DNA from: Osedax fenrisi | Taxonomy: Eukaryota > Annelida > Polychaeta > Sabellida > Siboglinidae | Length of the DNA stretch: 64,000 bases | Reading direction: 5' to 3' | Assembly: GCA_964019155.1 (NCBI GenBank) | Contig: OZ025241.1 | Span: forward strand, 3,645,270 to 3,709,269 | Shown here: positions 1 through 13,214 of the stretch, piece by piece | Layout: each line of letters begins with the position of its first letter | How positions within the stretch are numbered: the stretch's first letter is position 1 | Translations under genes and position numbers: made by a program | The notes under the pieces: generated by a model | Seen by the model: the letters and a program-made list of their open reading frames with translations, nothing else | Told to the model about the DNA's origin: nothing | Database searches by the model: none

Positions 1-835
1 CATATTTTATTAGAATTAATACTTTTGGTAATTTGTGATTGCAGATTAAATATTGCATCAGTTGTATTTAATTGTTTACGAAATCCATATTGTGAGTTAT
101 TTATAATATTGTGTTTTTCTAAAAAGATTATTATTTTTGTTTAAAATATTTTTTCAAGTACTTTAGAAAATTTATTAGTTAACGATATTGGTCTATAGTT
201 ATTAAAATCATGTTTATTTTTATTTTTATAAAATGGTACAACTTTTGCTGATTTTAACGATAATGGTATTATACCGGATGAAAAAGATTTATTAAAAAGA
301 TACAGTAACGGGTGTAGTATATATGGAGATATGATTTTAAGAAAATCCATATTAAAATTAAAAGTATCTAGTGAATTTTTCGGTTTAAAATTGTTAAAAA
401 CATTTATTAAATCGTTAGAAGTGATGGGAGATAAAAAAAAACTGGAATTATTTGGGATGTTAAGATATTTGATAAAATTGTTGGTTTCTATTTTTTCTAT
501 TGATGAATCTAATTTTTTTCCAATATTACTAAAGTAAGTATTGAATTCGTTTGCAATTTATTTAGTATTAGTGATTATATTATTATCTAAATTGAAAGAG
601 TTGCAAAGGGGAATGTATGTATTTAAATACATCAATTGATATAAGTCAATTTATTGTTTTCCATGTATCTTTTAAATTTTTAGCATTATCTATAAGTTAT
701 CTATAAGTTCAGAATAATATTTTTTTTTCAGAATCTTAATTTTTGTTGTTAAATTGTTTTTATACGCTTTATACAAAATTAATGATTCAATAGTATTTGA
801 TTTTAGATATTTATAATATAATTTTTGTTTTTTTA
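1..835 (-). pseudogene. LINE ORF2 relic (endonuclease-RT linker and start of RT)
   Basis: Minus-strand translation gives, in order, a basic linker (YYKYLKS..., LYKAYKNNL), a KDTWKTIN motif, NEFNTYFSNIGKKL, then the first RT blocks with NYRPISL and SKVLEKIF, a stop at about 142-144, and QYGFRK beyond it. These are the usual landmarks of non-LTR retrotransposon ORF2 between the APE endonuclease and RT motif A. Several in-frame stops and shifts show it is dead. It runs off the left edge, so the catalytic RT motifs are not visible. It resembles LINE B (HFNNYFSNVG, NYRPITL) more than LINEs A or C. The plus-strand ORF at 331-537 is its antisense shadow. Confidence 0.8.
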
Positions 836-3800
836 TTGTTTTTATATATATATATATTTATAATTAATCTCTGAATTATGTTTTTAAAAAACAAGTTAAT
901 TATTTGTTTAAACTTTATAATCTGACATATTATATATTATATATATTTATATGATAATTACATCCAATATTATTTCGATTAATGTAATTACAATTTATTA
1001 AATACGAATTTATGAAAAAATATTTGTAATTGTATGTAAATTAAAGATACATTACTATAAACTATGTATGATAATTCATAATTAAATAGTATTAATATAT
1101 TATCAAATATCATATATGTAGTAATGTCATACCTAATTCGCAGTCTGTTTGATCGTTTTTAATAGAACGAAAAGTAAAGCAACTTGTGCAACGTCTGGTA
1201 AGGTTATAGATTATTATTTTAATTCAATATAAATAATATTATTAGTAACAATATTAATAATAATATATACCATATAATTATCATATTAATATATAATAAT
1301 CATGATAATTATAATTATATATATAAATTATAGAATAAATACTAAATATGATCTAGTATACATAATATATTGTGAAACTGTAAACAATATAACATACGAC
1401 GTAGATATGATAATTTTCAATATATAAATAATAATCAAAGAAGCGAAACATATTACATAACTAAAGTACGCTATATAGTTAATACATATGTATTAACAAA
1501 TTAATATAATTACTAGACTACAACTTATATTGAAATAATAATAATTATTATTAATAATATGATATTTATATGATTCCATTATTTATTACTGGGTAAACTA
1601 CCTTGAAATTTACGATTGAGTATGAATATTTTGTGTTGTAATTTAAATACAAACAACAATGTCTTAAAATCATATTAGTAATTTAATTAATGTTGTTGAA
1701 TTTTTATTGTATAATATATACACCTAATTTTTGTTTAATATATACACTTAATATTGCATATTGTCAATTTTCATAGTAGCGTTTCTGTTTGATTAGGCTT
1801 CTATTATCGTGATTCTCAAAGCATAACTACTAAGCTATTCAGGATGTGCGGGCTTCATTAGTCGATACCAGTATACCGATAGTTAGTTGATCTATCTGAT
1901 CATATACACGTCATCCGGCTTACTGATTGGCTATCTGAATCACGTGATCCACACCCGATGTTTACACACTATTATGATTATTGGTATTCTTGAAACTCAT
2001 TACACATATTTTTATACTACACACATTATACTACATATTTTTGTAATACTAGGTTATACTATCCGTACTATATATTCTATAATATTTATAGTTGGCCATA
2101 ATTATATAATGTCCATAACATAATATATAGATAATAATTATATAAACAGATAATACATTTATCACCATCTATTCATATGACATTATATTATAATTTAACT
2201 AATATATGTATTGATTTTATTTAATAAGATAATTAATTTAATTATTTATAATGACAAATATTATATTTAATATAATATTATATAATGTTAATATATACAT
2301 TTATATTACAATTATTGTTATTATATATTATTTGAGGAATCATTATTTTAATTTTAGTATCTTATCGATTTTTCGGCGATTTTTCACTGATATAAAATTT
2401 AAAGCAATACTATTTCTAAGCGATATTCTATAGTGAGTGTCAAATAAACTATTGCATTATTGTTAATTTTATAAAATAATGTAAATGTATAAGTCTATAT
2501 AAGTCTATCAAATATGTATGTATACATTATATACTAAAGTATTATACTATTATACTATTTTATTTCAATTACATAGTGACATAATTTGTATCATAGAATA
2601 GCGTAAATGTAAATATGTGGAGATTTTCTATTACACGAATTATTTTGATTGATAGATTCGATATGTCTAGATTTATATTTAAATATCCTGTACAGGTGAT
2701 AGCAGGCCCATGTACGCCGTACACTGTTTGTTATCATTGTACGGTATGGTGTATTATACTATTAATTAATATAATATTCATAGGTATCAGCCTTAGTAGC
2801 CCACCATACTCGTCACGTAGATATATACTATTAAATAGGATGCGATAATGTGCAGTGCAGTTTAATATTTATATTTATTAAAAGCTTGATAAAGTAATTC
2901 AAAATAGTGAATATACATAGTGTATTTATTGTATACAATAGCTTACATTATAACGTAAGTTACGGTCGGCGATTACCAACAAATGAGGTTAACGGTTACA
3001 ATAATTCACTTAATTAGATAGCGATATAAGTTACATATATCTAAGTATAATACAGCTAGGCTATCTTATTAAATAAATATATTTATTTAATAAATATATG
3101 AGTGTAATTGTATATAATTTTCATATATTTCATCTAATGAAAATGGATGTTTGCTAATAATTTAACAATTGAAATAACTCGCCTTTATTTACGAAGTACG
3201 CTATTGTTAGTAGTTATAACCACTAATCGGTTATAGATAATCTGAATATTGTAGTTATACGGTATTACTAACTCATGTTCAATGAATATGTATCCGGGAA
3301 TTAAAGTTATCATACATATGATAAGAGTATTCATCTTTGTAAACGGCTGTTTATTTATATGATTTTTATTACGGGAATTTATGTATTTTTAATTAACTAT
3401 ATATTAATATTTTTTTTTTAATTATTAATAACAAAATTTTAAATTTGTATTTATTATATTTTATTATATTTATCAATAATATTAATTAATGATATATACA
3501 TTATATATAATACTATGAACATAAATTATACTATAAACTCATTTATAGATAAATAAACTAAATATAGATATAGATAAATATTAATATGTATAATTTAATA
3601 AAACAATATTGCATAACATTTATCAACATATAATTAATAATAATAATAATACGTGCTAATATATTACACATTCACACGGAACTATAAATAGAGTAATGTA
3701 TTAACTGAACGATACGTATGGTTGATATGGTTACGGGGATAGTAATATAACATAAGTAACACTAATACACACTAATTAAAACAACTAATGAGTTTCGTAG

Positions 3801-4525
3801 CTTACTGTCACAGATTATAATATAAGCTATCATTATGTAATAACGTATGATTTTAAATAAGAAACATTTAAGTACTTAAAACTTATAATTTACTTTTTAT
3901 AAACTACTATACTATTATATTGTCTAAATTTTATTATAAATTTCTACTTTTCTTATATATTTAGATATTCTTCAGTTACACCTGTATTAAAAACCGAAAC
4001 TGATAGTATTTTTAATAATCTCTTTAATTAAAATATATATCACGACTATAAATAATTAATAACGTGTATAGCAAATACAAAATCAGATATTAATGATATT
4101 ATAATGATTAATTATGATTAATTATGATGATTTCAAAATATAAATCGACATTATTCATAAAAAATAAAAATAAATACGATTCATAATCGATATACCATCT
4201 ACTTGTATATGTCACATTATAAGTAGTTACTTCTTTTTGATAATACGTTCACGTTCGAGTAAGAAGTCGGGATTATGAAATAATGAATATATTTCTTAAA
4301 ATGAATCACTTTCGAGTAGAACCTTTAAAATATATCTAACACTTGAGAGTGTTTAATTCTAGTATCTGAATAATGATTATAAATTATTTCTCAAAGGGGT
4401 AATAACACTGGAGTTAAAGCATAACTTATCACGCATGTTTTTGCCCAGGTATATACTTATTGTATAATTTATATATTCTGTTATATATTTAACGGTGCTT
4501 TTAGGCGATTTGTTATCAAATTAAC
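836..4525. other. AT-rich stretch without a recognisable gene
   Basis: No coding signature, RNA gene or named repeat was recognised. Three short ORFs here (1887-2123, 2251-2433, 2615-2848) have low-complexity I/Y-rich composition and no domain signature. Confidence 0.5.
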
Positions 4526-4841
4526 TGTAGTATTAATTGAATAGCTATAATTACTTAGATTATTAACGATATAAACAATATAATAATCAATACCACATGT
4601 TATTTAGATGATTTATTAAAAACAGAAGTCATGTAACTTCCTATTCTTGATTACTAAATATAGGGTAAACCAGTATGTATAGAAACCGTTATAATATAAG
4701 AACACCTCCTCGCAAGATTCCTATAGAGTATAGAGTATAGAGTATACGCTACGCATGTTCATGCCATCAGAATATTTCAGATAGGTCATCACACTTAGCC
4801 GGTCTATGGATAACTCTGGTATACTTCCGTAACTCGGTTAG
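4526..4841 (-). repeat. Left LTR (3' LTR of the minus-strand gypsy element)
   Basis: It starts with TGTAGT and shares TTAATTGAATAGCTATAATT, a TTTATTAAAAACA block and a TTGATTACTAAA block in the same order and spacing with 7245-7423. The match is clear to about 4703. The end at 4841 is inferred from the polypurine tract beside it. A small TATAGAG tandem repeat lies at 4722-4748. Confidence 0.65.
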
Positions 4842-4853
4842 TTTCCCCTCTCT
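4842..4853 (-). other. Polypurine tract of the gypsy element
   Basis: On the minus strand this reads AGAGAGGGGAAA, immediately before the left LTR, where the plus-strand primer of an LTR retrotransposon is expected. Such a G-rich purine run is rare in this AT-rich sequence. Confidence 0.55.
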
Positions 4854-4989
4854 ATTAGAACTGGGATTGTGTTATTATCGGTGGTTTTTAAAGAAACTTT
4901 AGGTATAGTATTAATGATGATTTGATATCTACGTATATTATTACTTAGCCAATATCCCATTTTATGCATTACTATGTACTCTCATTACT

Positions 4990-5790
4990 AGTTACTCTCT
5001 ATTTACATTGTTAACTACTACCCTATAGCCATAATTGAATTACCTCACTTCTATGGTATTATGCCTGTTGTCATAATTAACCTTCATCCCTATCCTGTAA
5101 TTCGATTCCTTATTTTTCGTATCACTTATATTAATATTATTTATTATTAGATCACTATCGAATCTATGAATCCTACTACGCATACCCTACCCATTAGTAA
5201 TTATGCTGGGGATATCCCATTCAGTAATGGTGCATTCCTATATGCCAATAATCCCAAATTAATATACTCATTCTTTTTAAGCATATCCTTTACCGTTCTA
5301 AACATTCTTTCGGCTTCCCCATTACTTTGAGAGAACCTAGGTGAACTAGTTATGTGTCTGATCTCATATTCTCTAGCTAACCTAATAAACTCAGCGTACG
5401 GGGTTCATTATCTGACCAGTATAACCAGTATACCCAAATAACTTCCGGTATACCTTGTCTGTTAAATATGCTTTTTAAAACCCGTATTATATCACTACTA
5501 TGAGAGGACCGTAACTAAACTACTTTAGGAAATATCGAGTGATAACTTATTACCAATATATAACTCTTCCCCAACCAATACTCGAATAGATCCGTTCCTT
5601 CCGTGTGTCATGGCTGTTTAAGCCATAATAGGTTTCAGAGATTGCTTTATAATTGCCTTAAATTTATTACACACATAACATACCTCATTTAGATTACTTA
5701 TATCCATAGACAATGCTGGAAACCAAACTGATTGCCTTGCAACTTTTCTACAATTATTATATATAAATTTTCCTCTTCTATTCGCTTTAG
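4990..5790 (-). pseudogene. Gypsy integrase relic
   Basis: Minus-strand frames give the zinc-binding end (RQSVWFPALSMDI followed by CYVCNKF), then a decayed catalytic core with LVGEELYIGNKLS, QTRYTGSYLG, FIRLAREYEI and HITSSP, then SQSNGEAERMFRTVKDMLKK and a LLAYRNAPLLNGISPA tail. The order matches K02A2.6-like gypsy integrases (HHCC, DDE core, SNGEAER, YR.TP). Several stops and frameshifts break the frame, and the C-terminal tail beyond about 5160 is barely readable. Confidence 0.75.
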
Positions 5791-6059
5791 GATAGCTATG
5801 CTATCGTTAGGTGGTATTGAAACGTATATTACGCAGTAATAATATCCCGTCTACTTCGGTTATATGCGCTTGCATATCCCAATATGGTCTTTGTATAGTA
5901 TATAACGATGATAAATATTTAGGCCAGCCTATTTGGGTGTACTATCTAATACGTTTATATATAGCATCGTTTACTTGAGCTTATTTTATATTACTAAGTG
6001 TTATCCCATATATAGGTTATATTCTATAATATGCTTGATCAAATTAGACTTCATCTATA

Positions 6060-6470
6060 GATATGTGCTCTACTTTTCCAGGTTCTTGTGATAAAAGGTC
6101 CGGAAATAGTTTTATTTATCTAGTATATATCTAATTTTATAAGCATATATGGTATACATCATAGCTTTAAGCTGCGTTCTCTGAATTACAGGAGATAACA
6201 TGTCTTTCTTAATAAATATTGGGATTAATTGTTTATGATCTGTTACTATTGTAATGATTTTCCCTACTACAAACATTTTAAACTTTTCTATCCCTCAGTC
6301 TTTTGCCAAACATTCTATTTCTATACACACGTGTATACTTTCTGATGAGTTAAATTACCTGCTTGCTGCGTAAACCAATTTCTTAATACATGTATTGCTT
6401 ACTTGATATTATACCTAGCCCTATTTGACTCGGGTCTGTGCTCAATACTAAGTCTAAATCTACATTAAAT
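6060..6470 (-). pseudogene. Gypsy RNase H relic
   Basis: Minus-strand reading shows VLSTDPSQIGLG (counterpart of the D-S-P-GLG start of gypsy RNase H), then FKMFVVGK, TDHKQLIPIF, SPVIQRTQL and YAYKIRYI. TDHK-L-IF and the RIQR-L segment are diagnostic of the Ty3/gypsy RT-RNase H tether. Stops interrupt it. Part of the plus-strand ORF at 6438-6623 is its antisense shadow. Confidence 0.75.
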
Positions 6471-6589
6471 CGTACTAACTTTCTGTTCTCTACTATCACC
6501 CTCTTAATAGTTTTAAATAATCGCTCTTATGCTTCATCCCACCTCCATGCTCTATATTATATTATTAAATCCCTTATTGGCTTGGATAA

Positions 6590-6955
6590 TGTAGCTAAAT
6601 TATTGGTATACTTGGAATATTGATTAATTGGTCCTAGAAAGATTTATAAAGTCTTTATATTTGTAGGTCTAGGAATTGCCTCAATCCCTTCAAATGCCTT
6701 GGGTTCAGCACTTATGCCCTCTTTATGTATTACCTAAAAATGTTATGTCAGATTTTCTAAAATTACATTTATCTAAATTAAGCATAAGGCCTGCTGATTT
6801 TACCTTACTAATTATTTCATTTTATACTTTATTATGTGACTCTAATGTCTCAGTTTCTATTAAAATATCATCCATATATACTGTTACCTGATAAAATCCT
6901 ACTAATATATATTATATTTCTTCAAAATATATTACTTCGCGATAACCTATAGGTT
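6590..6955 (-). pseudogene. Gypsy reverse transcriptase relic (YMDD block)
   Basis: Minus-strand reading gives TVYMDDILIETETLESH, then GLMLNLDKCNFRKSDITFLGN, then AEPKAFEGIEAIPRPTN and YSKYTNNLATLSKPI. These are RT motifs C to E and the connection region of gypsy polymerases, with both catalytic aspartates of YMDD at about 6869-6880. The upstream RT motifs A and B are missing. The plus-strand ORF at 6676-6891 is a shadow. Confidence 0.8.
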
Positions 6956-6984
6956 ATGGTTATAGCCAGGCTACCCTCTACCGT

Positions 6985-7215
6985 AGCCATCGGATAAATA
7001 TATTCAGTAAGTATTATAATTCATGTAACCGGAACAAACTGGTTGTATACTGTTATACCGTATTGCCCTATCATGTTCAATAGTATATCAATATTAACAT
7101 CATCTTCTTTCTTAGAATTTCCATACGTGATCATAAATATTTGAAAATTTTCTATATATTTTCCAATTTCGTCTTTATATTTAAATTCTCGGTTGCTTAC
7201 TCATGTTATTCATCT
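6985..7215 (-). pseudogene. Gypsy gag-like relic
   Basis: Minus-strand reading REFKYKDEIGKYIENFQIFM..., SKKEDDVNIDILLNMIG, then GITVYNQF has the spacing of a gypsy gag (capsid) segment in which an aromatic/acidic helix is followed by K-Lxx-G--xYxxF. It lies between the right LTR and the RT remnant, as expected. The assignment rests on position and a weak motif. Confidence 0.5.
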
Positions 7216-7244
7216 CGTTATATATTGTTTTACCGCTGTCACCG

Positions 7245-7565
7245 TGTAATAGTAATTGAATAGCTATAATTCATTATATTATTACTGATATAAACTATAA
7301 TCAAGACGCGATGTTATGTAGATAATTTATTAAAAACAATTAAGTAATGTGACTTCATATTATTGATTACTAAACATAGGATAAACAAGTATTTGTAGCA
7401 ACTGTTATAATATTACAATATTAACATGTTCTATACATACCATTGTGAATAGAATTACGAATCAAAATAAAATATCGTGGAATTTCAACTCTATAATCAT
7501 ATATGGTGCGTGGATTACCACGCGTGTTTGTACATGGATCAATGCAAGTGTGCACCCTTCTTAAG
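7245..7565 (-). repeat. Right LTR (5' LTR of the minus-strand gypsy element)
   Basis: It starts TGTAAT at 7245 and is alignable with the left LTR to about 7423. The rest is too diverged to place the outer edge, which I set by LTR length only. No convincing primer binding site is readable next to it. Confidence 0.6.
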
Positions 7566-7798
7566 TTAGATAACTTTTAAAGGTTATGATATAAAGTGGT
7601 TAATTACGTATCTATCAGATAGAATATATAACATATATATAATAGTTATGTATTCACAAAATTAATCTCTAATATTTGATGTTCCACGAGGATATGTTTA
7701 AATCCCCTATAGAGGACGCAAGTAAATGGAAAATAATAAAGGTCCAGTACAAAACCATGAGGTACATACATAGTATTTCAATGGGAGGCGAAATATAA

Positions 7799-7918
7799 TC
7801 ATTAGCTTTTACTGAGGAAGTTAAATCATTAAGAAATGAAGTTAACCAACTTAGAGAAGAACCTTCAATTCCAAGTTACTTAATTCGTTCAATAAGAATG
7901 TTGTGGTTTATAGTATAA
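7799..7918 (+). pseudogene. Possible retroelement ORF1 coiled-coil relic
   Basis: One plus frame reads FTEEVKSLRNEVNQLREEP and on to a stop at about 7918. This is a heptad pattern (V, L, V, L) like the coiled-coil part of many LINE ORF1 or gag proteins. It is too short to classify, and chance is possible. Confidence 0.2.
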
Positions 7919-7972
7919 AAAAGTATCCGAAAGGTCTAGTAGCAATAGTTGTTCACAATGGGAGGAGTCGAG

Positions 7973-8011
<39 letters not shown>

Positions 8012-9106
8012 ACTAAAATGATTGTAAATGTAGCATTAATGTAACATACTGAGAAATACTCATTTAGAATCATTATTTATACAACCAATATATAATTATT
8101 AAAAAGTAAAGTAACATTTTTAGTTATGTATTATTATAGTTGTTCATTCTATTATCTATCTCTCATTTAATATACTGTAAACTGATTTTATTTTCTCAAT
8201 ATTTCTGATCGTTAAAGATGAATTTATTCTATATATAAAATCTATCTTTTCTGTCATGTATTATATCTACTCCCAAATTATAAAAAAAAATATTGGTGTT
8301 TATATCAACAATGTATCAATGTATCATGTATCTTTTCATCTATAGGTTCCTAATATAATTTAATTTGTAAAATGTCATTGATTCCATCGTATTATTTAAG
8401 TTACAAATTAAATATAATATCACGTCATTCAATATAATAGTCCATTTTGACTGCTCTAATAACATATTATAATATCTCCTTTCATATCAATATAAGAAAC
8501 TCTAAGTTATACAATAGTCTATAAATAGATATTTTCTAAATGTTCATAGATTAATTAATGTAATCAATCCGCCTTTAAACTTCTAATGTATCTTCAGTAG
8601 ATCCCCATCTATTAATGCATACAATATACAGCATTTATAATTACGCACACATTAATACACCATTAAAAATCACCTATTAAAGATAATAACTATCAAGTAT
8701 ATCCTAAGTATTTCCCTATGTTCCCTAAGTTCTGATAAGTCACCTAACCTTTAATACTAATTTGTAAACTATTCAATTAATTATGAAAATTGTTAATGTT
8801 TGCAAAAACTAATGATATTTATATAATGTTTAACCATAAATTATATATATATATAACTTATTTGTTTTATATATTATTTATTCAGATTATATTAAATAAA
8901 TAATACATGTTCATTATATTTCATATCCGTATCCGCACCTATGTATCTGTATTAATAATATATTTAGATTGCGATGAGTAATGGTTACATGTTGTTACGT
9001 TATGATATGATATCTATATTTAATATAATGTATAATTAATTATATATTATAGGTTCATATTCTTATGTTATATTTGACTATATATACGGTAATTATATAA
9101 TTATTA

Positions 9107-9156
<50 letters not shown>

Positions 9157-9792
9157 ATGTATATAGTTTGCTTACATTGTTCAGTCATTGTCCCTTTCAA
9201 TGTTTGTGCATTCTAACAAAATATGTTATCATGTTTATTATATAATGTAAAATGTTATATCAGTTACATTTATAATTAAAGATATAAAATTAAAATATTT
9301 AACTATTTTACATATGCAATAATGTATATGTAAATGTATTCGTATATAATCATAAATATAGTTATATAGTTAATATATAATATTACCATTGATTGATAAT
9401 AACTTTATATATATATATATATACATGTGTGTGTGTAAGTGTGAATATCGTAGTTAACATACATCGCTTATTGCAAGTTCAGTATCGTTGTAATCTAAAA
9501 AAAGTGTTGTATTTTATAAATTTATTATACATTTATATTATATATAAATTTAAATTATTGTAATAACTTTAAGAAGTTTATAATTTATGTTACTATTAAC
9601 TATAATACGATTTTGTTAGTTGATTTTATTTGTAGCTAAATATATATTTATTTTATTGTTGGGAGTGTGACACACTAAGTGTTTTGATAAATACATGAAT
9701 ACATATGGTTAATGTGTAATCATTATTAGCGTATACTATAATACTATAATACATCTACTAGATTCAGATATTGCTAACATATAGATATTAAG

Positions 9793-9794
<2 letters not shown>

Positions 9795-9850
<56 letters not shown>
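9795..9850. repeat. (TA)n microsatellite
   Basis: An uninterrupted TA array of about 56 bp in AT-rich sequence. Confidence 0.95.
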
Positions 9851-9854
<4 letters not shown>

Positions 9855-10168
9855 AATAGTATACCTAATTTACTATACTATTACGTGTATACTATTTTAT
9901 ACGCCTATAGGTATATACAGTGTACTGTATACTCTATATATAGTAGGCGTACTAACCCTTGTTATATATTTTAGCGCCTTGCTTCTTGAAACCTATATTA
10001 TGTATATATATTAAGAATAAAAGGAAAGTTAATTATATTATATTAATTAAATTTATAAATTTAATTGGATTATGATTAATTATAAAAAATATCATTATTT
10101 TTTGTTAAATTAATGATATTTTAGCCTACATTTTTACATTCGAATTTTAAAATATTGTCAATATTATA

Positions 10169-10199
<31 letters not shown>

Positions 10200-10394
10200 A
10201 TGATCGAGATTCTATCCCCCATTAAATAGAAGTCTTAAATATTTTAGTCGAAAACCTACACTTTAAAAGTTGTATAGACTTCTTATTTCAAAATCAATTA
10301 TATCTAATATTATTATATAATTTAGATCGATTATAATTTTATTCAACCTACACAATGATAATGAACACTTATAATACCATTGGTTAATGATAAT

Positions 10395-10435
<41 letters not shown>

Positions 10436-10929
10436 AAGATATTTAAATATTATATTAAGACTTTAAAAAACTATATTTAGAATATACTTTTATGAAACAT
10501 ATGTTTTAAAATAAAATTATTAATTTGTTCAAGACTTTATGAGGATTATTTTTTTCATTTATAATACAATTACAGGTTATTTTATTATTTATATTACAAT
10601 TATATACATATATAGAAAATTATACATTATAATTAGTAATATTAGATCATATATAGAAATATTATAAATAAGTGTCTCAACAATATGTATTTAGTAAGTT
10701 TCGAAAACCTATTATATAATTTTTGTTGAAATTTAATATTTATTCAAATTCACCGATTATTTTTGTGTCTCAAGTATGAAAATCTAGTTAGCAGTCATTT
10801 CAAAAATATAATCATATAATCAATTTCAACAATCAAGTACGATAAATCAAATCAAATATAAAAATTTAGTGTCACACTCATTATCTACAATATAATCAGT
10901 TAAACAAGTTTAAAATTCAAGTATGATAC

Positions 10930-11160
10930 GACAATCTAATTTTACAATCAATTTCGACAATATAGTATGACAAATCGAATCCAGTATGAAAATGGGAACC
11001 GCTACATGGTAATAGATCTCGAGGACGACCACCAAAATTACATCGATCAACTGATATCAGTTATCCATATGGAAGATACCGAATGTACACTCTATGAGCT
11101 ACCAACTGCAATGAACGAACGAGGTGGATGGAAGCATCGTGTAAAAAACTTATAAAACAA
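10930..11160 (+). pseudogene. RTE-like LINE C-terminal relic
   Basis: A GC-richer patch. In one plus frame it reads YGNRSRGRPPKLHRS, and about 100 bp on, in another frame, LPTAMNERGGWKHRVKNL. The pair (KRSRGRP-x-W then A--R--W---V) is the common end of RTE-like LINE ORF2 proteins, here broken by at least one frameshift. The 62-codon ORF starting at 10967 joins the two in a frame that hides the first motif, so I do not treat it as a gene. A small unknown gene remains possible. Confidence 0.45.
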
Positions 11161-12044
11161 AGTATTAAAAATTATAAAACAAAGTATGCTATATCTATAT
11201 TATATTCACTAAAGATCCTCAAATATTACAGAGGTTAGATTACATTACATTATAATTGAATTCTAAAACAATTCTTTATTTATTTCACATTTATATAATT
11301 TTGAAAAAATATAAGGTACTAAAAATAACAATAACATCATCTTATTTAGTAATATATACCTATATATACCAACAAATACGCAATCACATATCTGTATATA
11401 CACCATAATGTATATACACAATACACAATACATACCAATGACTTGACTTACACTCTTGAATATATTACTACACATTTAAATTAATACCAGTAGAAAATAT
11501 TATATATATAATGAATTACGCATTAAAATATATGTTAATGCGTTATTTTGCATGTATAAATATATTATAATTTAATTATTAAAAATAGGTGGTATTATAA
11601 TTTATTAAATCACAAAAAAATAATAAAAATTACAATCTTAGAAAAATAAGTGATTATATTATTTAAAAAAATAATGTTAACACACAAAATGTAGGTAAGT
11701 ACAATGAATGTAAGTACATTTATAAATATTTGTATATTAATTGAATATTTTAAGAATGAGATAACAAATATAAAAGGTATTTGACAAATATATATATATA
11801 TATAAATAACTAAATTTAAATATTGTAACAAACAACTAAATACAAAATAAATAAAAATATTTGAATAATACTAAATATGTACAGTGAAATGATATATTAA
11901 GAAATACGATTGACTATAGTTGAATGAGAAAATAAATTAAACTAAAATAAAAACAAAGAAGAAGAAGAAGAAGAAACAAGAATACAAATTTATCATTTAA
12001 TAAATTAATAATCTATTTGATTACATTATTTTCTGTATATATAT

Positions 12045-12084
<40 letters not shown>

Positions 12085-12649
12085 GTGTATGTGTATGTGT
12101 ATATTTTTTATATATTAATGAATATTTAAGCATAATAACCTATAGTTATTTTATATATAACTGCATTAAAAACGAGTACTATGCAAATAATTATTATTCC
12201 AATAAAAAATAAATTATTTTCAAGTGTTGCATTCACATCTAAATACATTACAAAATATAATATTATATCATGTTTATATTATATGTATTTATATTAAGTA
12301 ACTATATTATATATTATATATAACATATTGTATACGATATATTTTTTTCTTTGAATCATAAAATATAACTAATTTTATTAATATAATATACATATATATA
12401 TATATATTATAATATGAATATTATGTGTATACTTTAATAAGTTTAAATGATGTAGGTATAGTACCTACATCAGTGTCTTAGTATAAAATATATTATAAAT
12501 ATAAACAATCGTAATTGTTTTATTATTGAAGCTATTTAAATATCTATCAAATAGCTATCGAAATATCTATCGAATGCGAATATAAAGATAAAATAATAAT
12601 CTAAATTATGTTAACGAATTATTATAAATAATCTCTAAAGTTGATACGT

Positions 12650-12857
12650 TAATGAAGTGTTTGCATCAGAATAAATCCCCTTATTATTATTCTCTTTTTT
12701 ATAATTTGTTAACTCGATATATTAACCATTTGTAACATGGCTTTTTTAAATCATATATATTAGTTTATATTCTAATTTTTTCTTTTTTGTATTATTGTTT
12801 TATGTCATTTTGTTTGTTATGAACAATAAACTCTATCTAACTATCTATCTATCTTAT
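12650..12857 (+). other. Possible LINE 3' end with (CTAT)n tail
   Basis: T-rich sequence ending in an AATAAA-like signal (GAACAATAAACTC) is followed at once by (CTAT)n. This is the layout of the LINE 3' ends seen elsewhere here (short UTR, TAAA, microsatellite tail). No coding remnant is attached. Confidence 0.3.
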
Positions 12858-13141
12858 AATATATACTTATGTATTTATAATAATTGAATAATTTGAATAA
12901 TTGATGATTTGAATAAATATAATATAATAATTATAAATTTGTAATTAATTATAACTAACCTTCTTTAGTTTTCTCCGCCAAAATCTATATATTAAAGAAA
13001 ATAATAGATTACAATTTAAAATGTTATGTATACAAAATTATAATGTTATTGTATGCTAGATAATATTTTATATTATATATAAATACTGTCGCATTATTTA
13101 GATAACTATATTATTACCATTAATAGTATTATTATTATTAT

Positions 13142-13144
<3 letters not shown>

Positions 13145-13194
<50 letters not shown>
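13145..13194. repeat. (TA)n microsatellite
   Basis: A TA array of about 50 bp next to the LINE relic that follows. Confidence 0.95.
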
Positions 13195-13198
<4 letters not shown>

Positions 13199-13214
13199 GT
13201 AGTAGTTAAGTTAT

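Larger units (their letters stand above)
4526..7565 (-). mobile_element. Degenerate Ty3/gypsy LTR retrotransposon
   Basis: Two similar direct repeats (alignable at 4526-4703 and 7245-7423) flank, on the minus strand, remnants in the order gag, RT, RNase H, integrase. This is the Ty3/gypsy order. A polypurine tract lies just inside the left repeat. Every domain carries stops or shifts. Little is left between gag and the YMDD block, so protease and the first half of RT look deleted. The integrase resembles the K02A2.6-like gypsy group. The outer ends are approximate because the LTRs have diverged. Confidence 0.8.
7566..10920. other. AT-rich stretch with (TA)n arrays
   Basis: Apart from a short coiled-coil relic (7799-7918), only AT-rich sequence and microsatellites are seen: (TA)n at about 7973-8008, 9109-9144 (running into TG repeats), 9405-9424, 10172-10200 and 10397-10432, and a larger array at 9795-9850. 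No gene is supported. Confidence 0.5.
11161..13214. other. AT-rich stretch with microsatellites
   Basis: It holds a (GAA)n run at about 11957-11975, (TA)n at 12051-12081 and 13145-13194, and a possible LINE 3' end near 12829-12855. ORFs at 11263-11475 and 11610-11831 (minus) are low-complexity and unsupported. Confidence 0.5.

Noticed and set aside
1887..2848. Three small plus-strand ORFs
   Set aside because: I/Y-rich, no domains, no context; expected by chance in AT-rich DNA.
6438..6891. Two plus-strand ORFs
   Set aside because: They are antisense to the gypsy RNase H and RT remnants, which have clear motifs on the minus strand.
7973..8008. CRISPR-like or regulatory array
   Set aside because: The repeated structures in the window are microsatellites and dispersed elements. 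No regular repeat-spacer pattern exists.
10967..11155. 62-codon ORF as an independent small gene
   Set aside because: Adjacent frames contain RSRGRPPKL and the W-x-x-x-V ending typical of LINE C-termini, so a frameshifted LINE relic is the better explanation.
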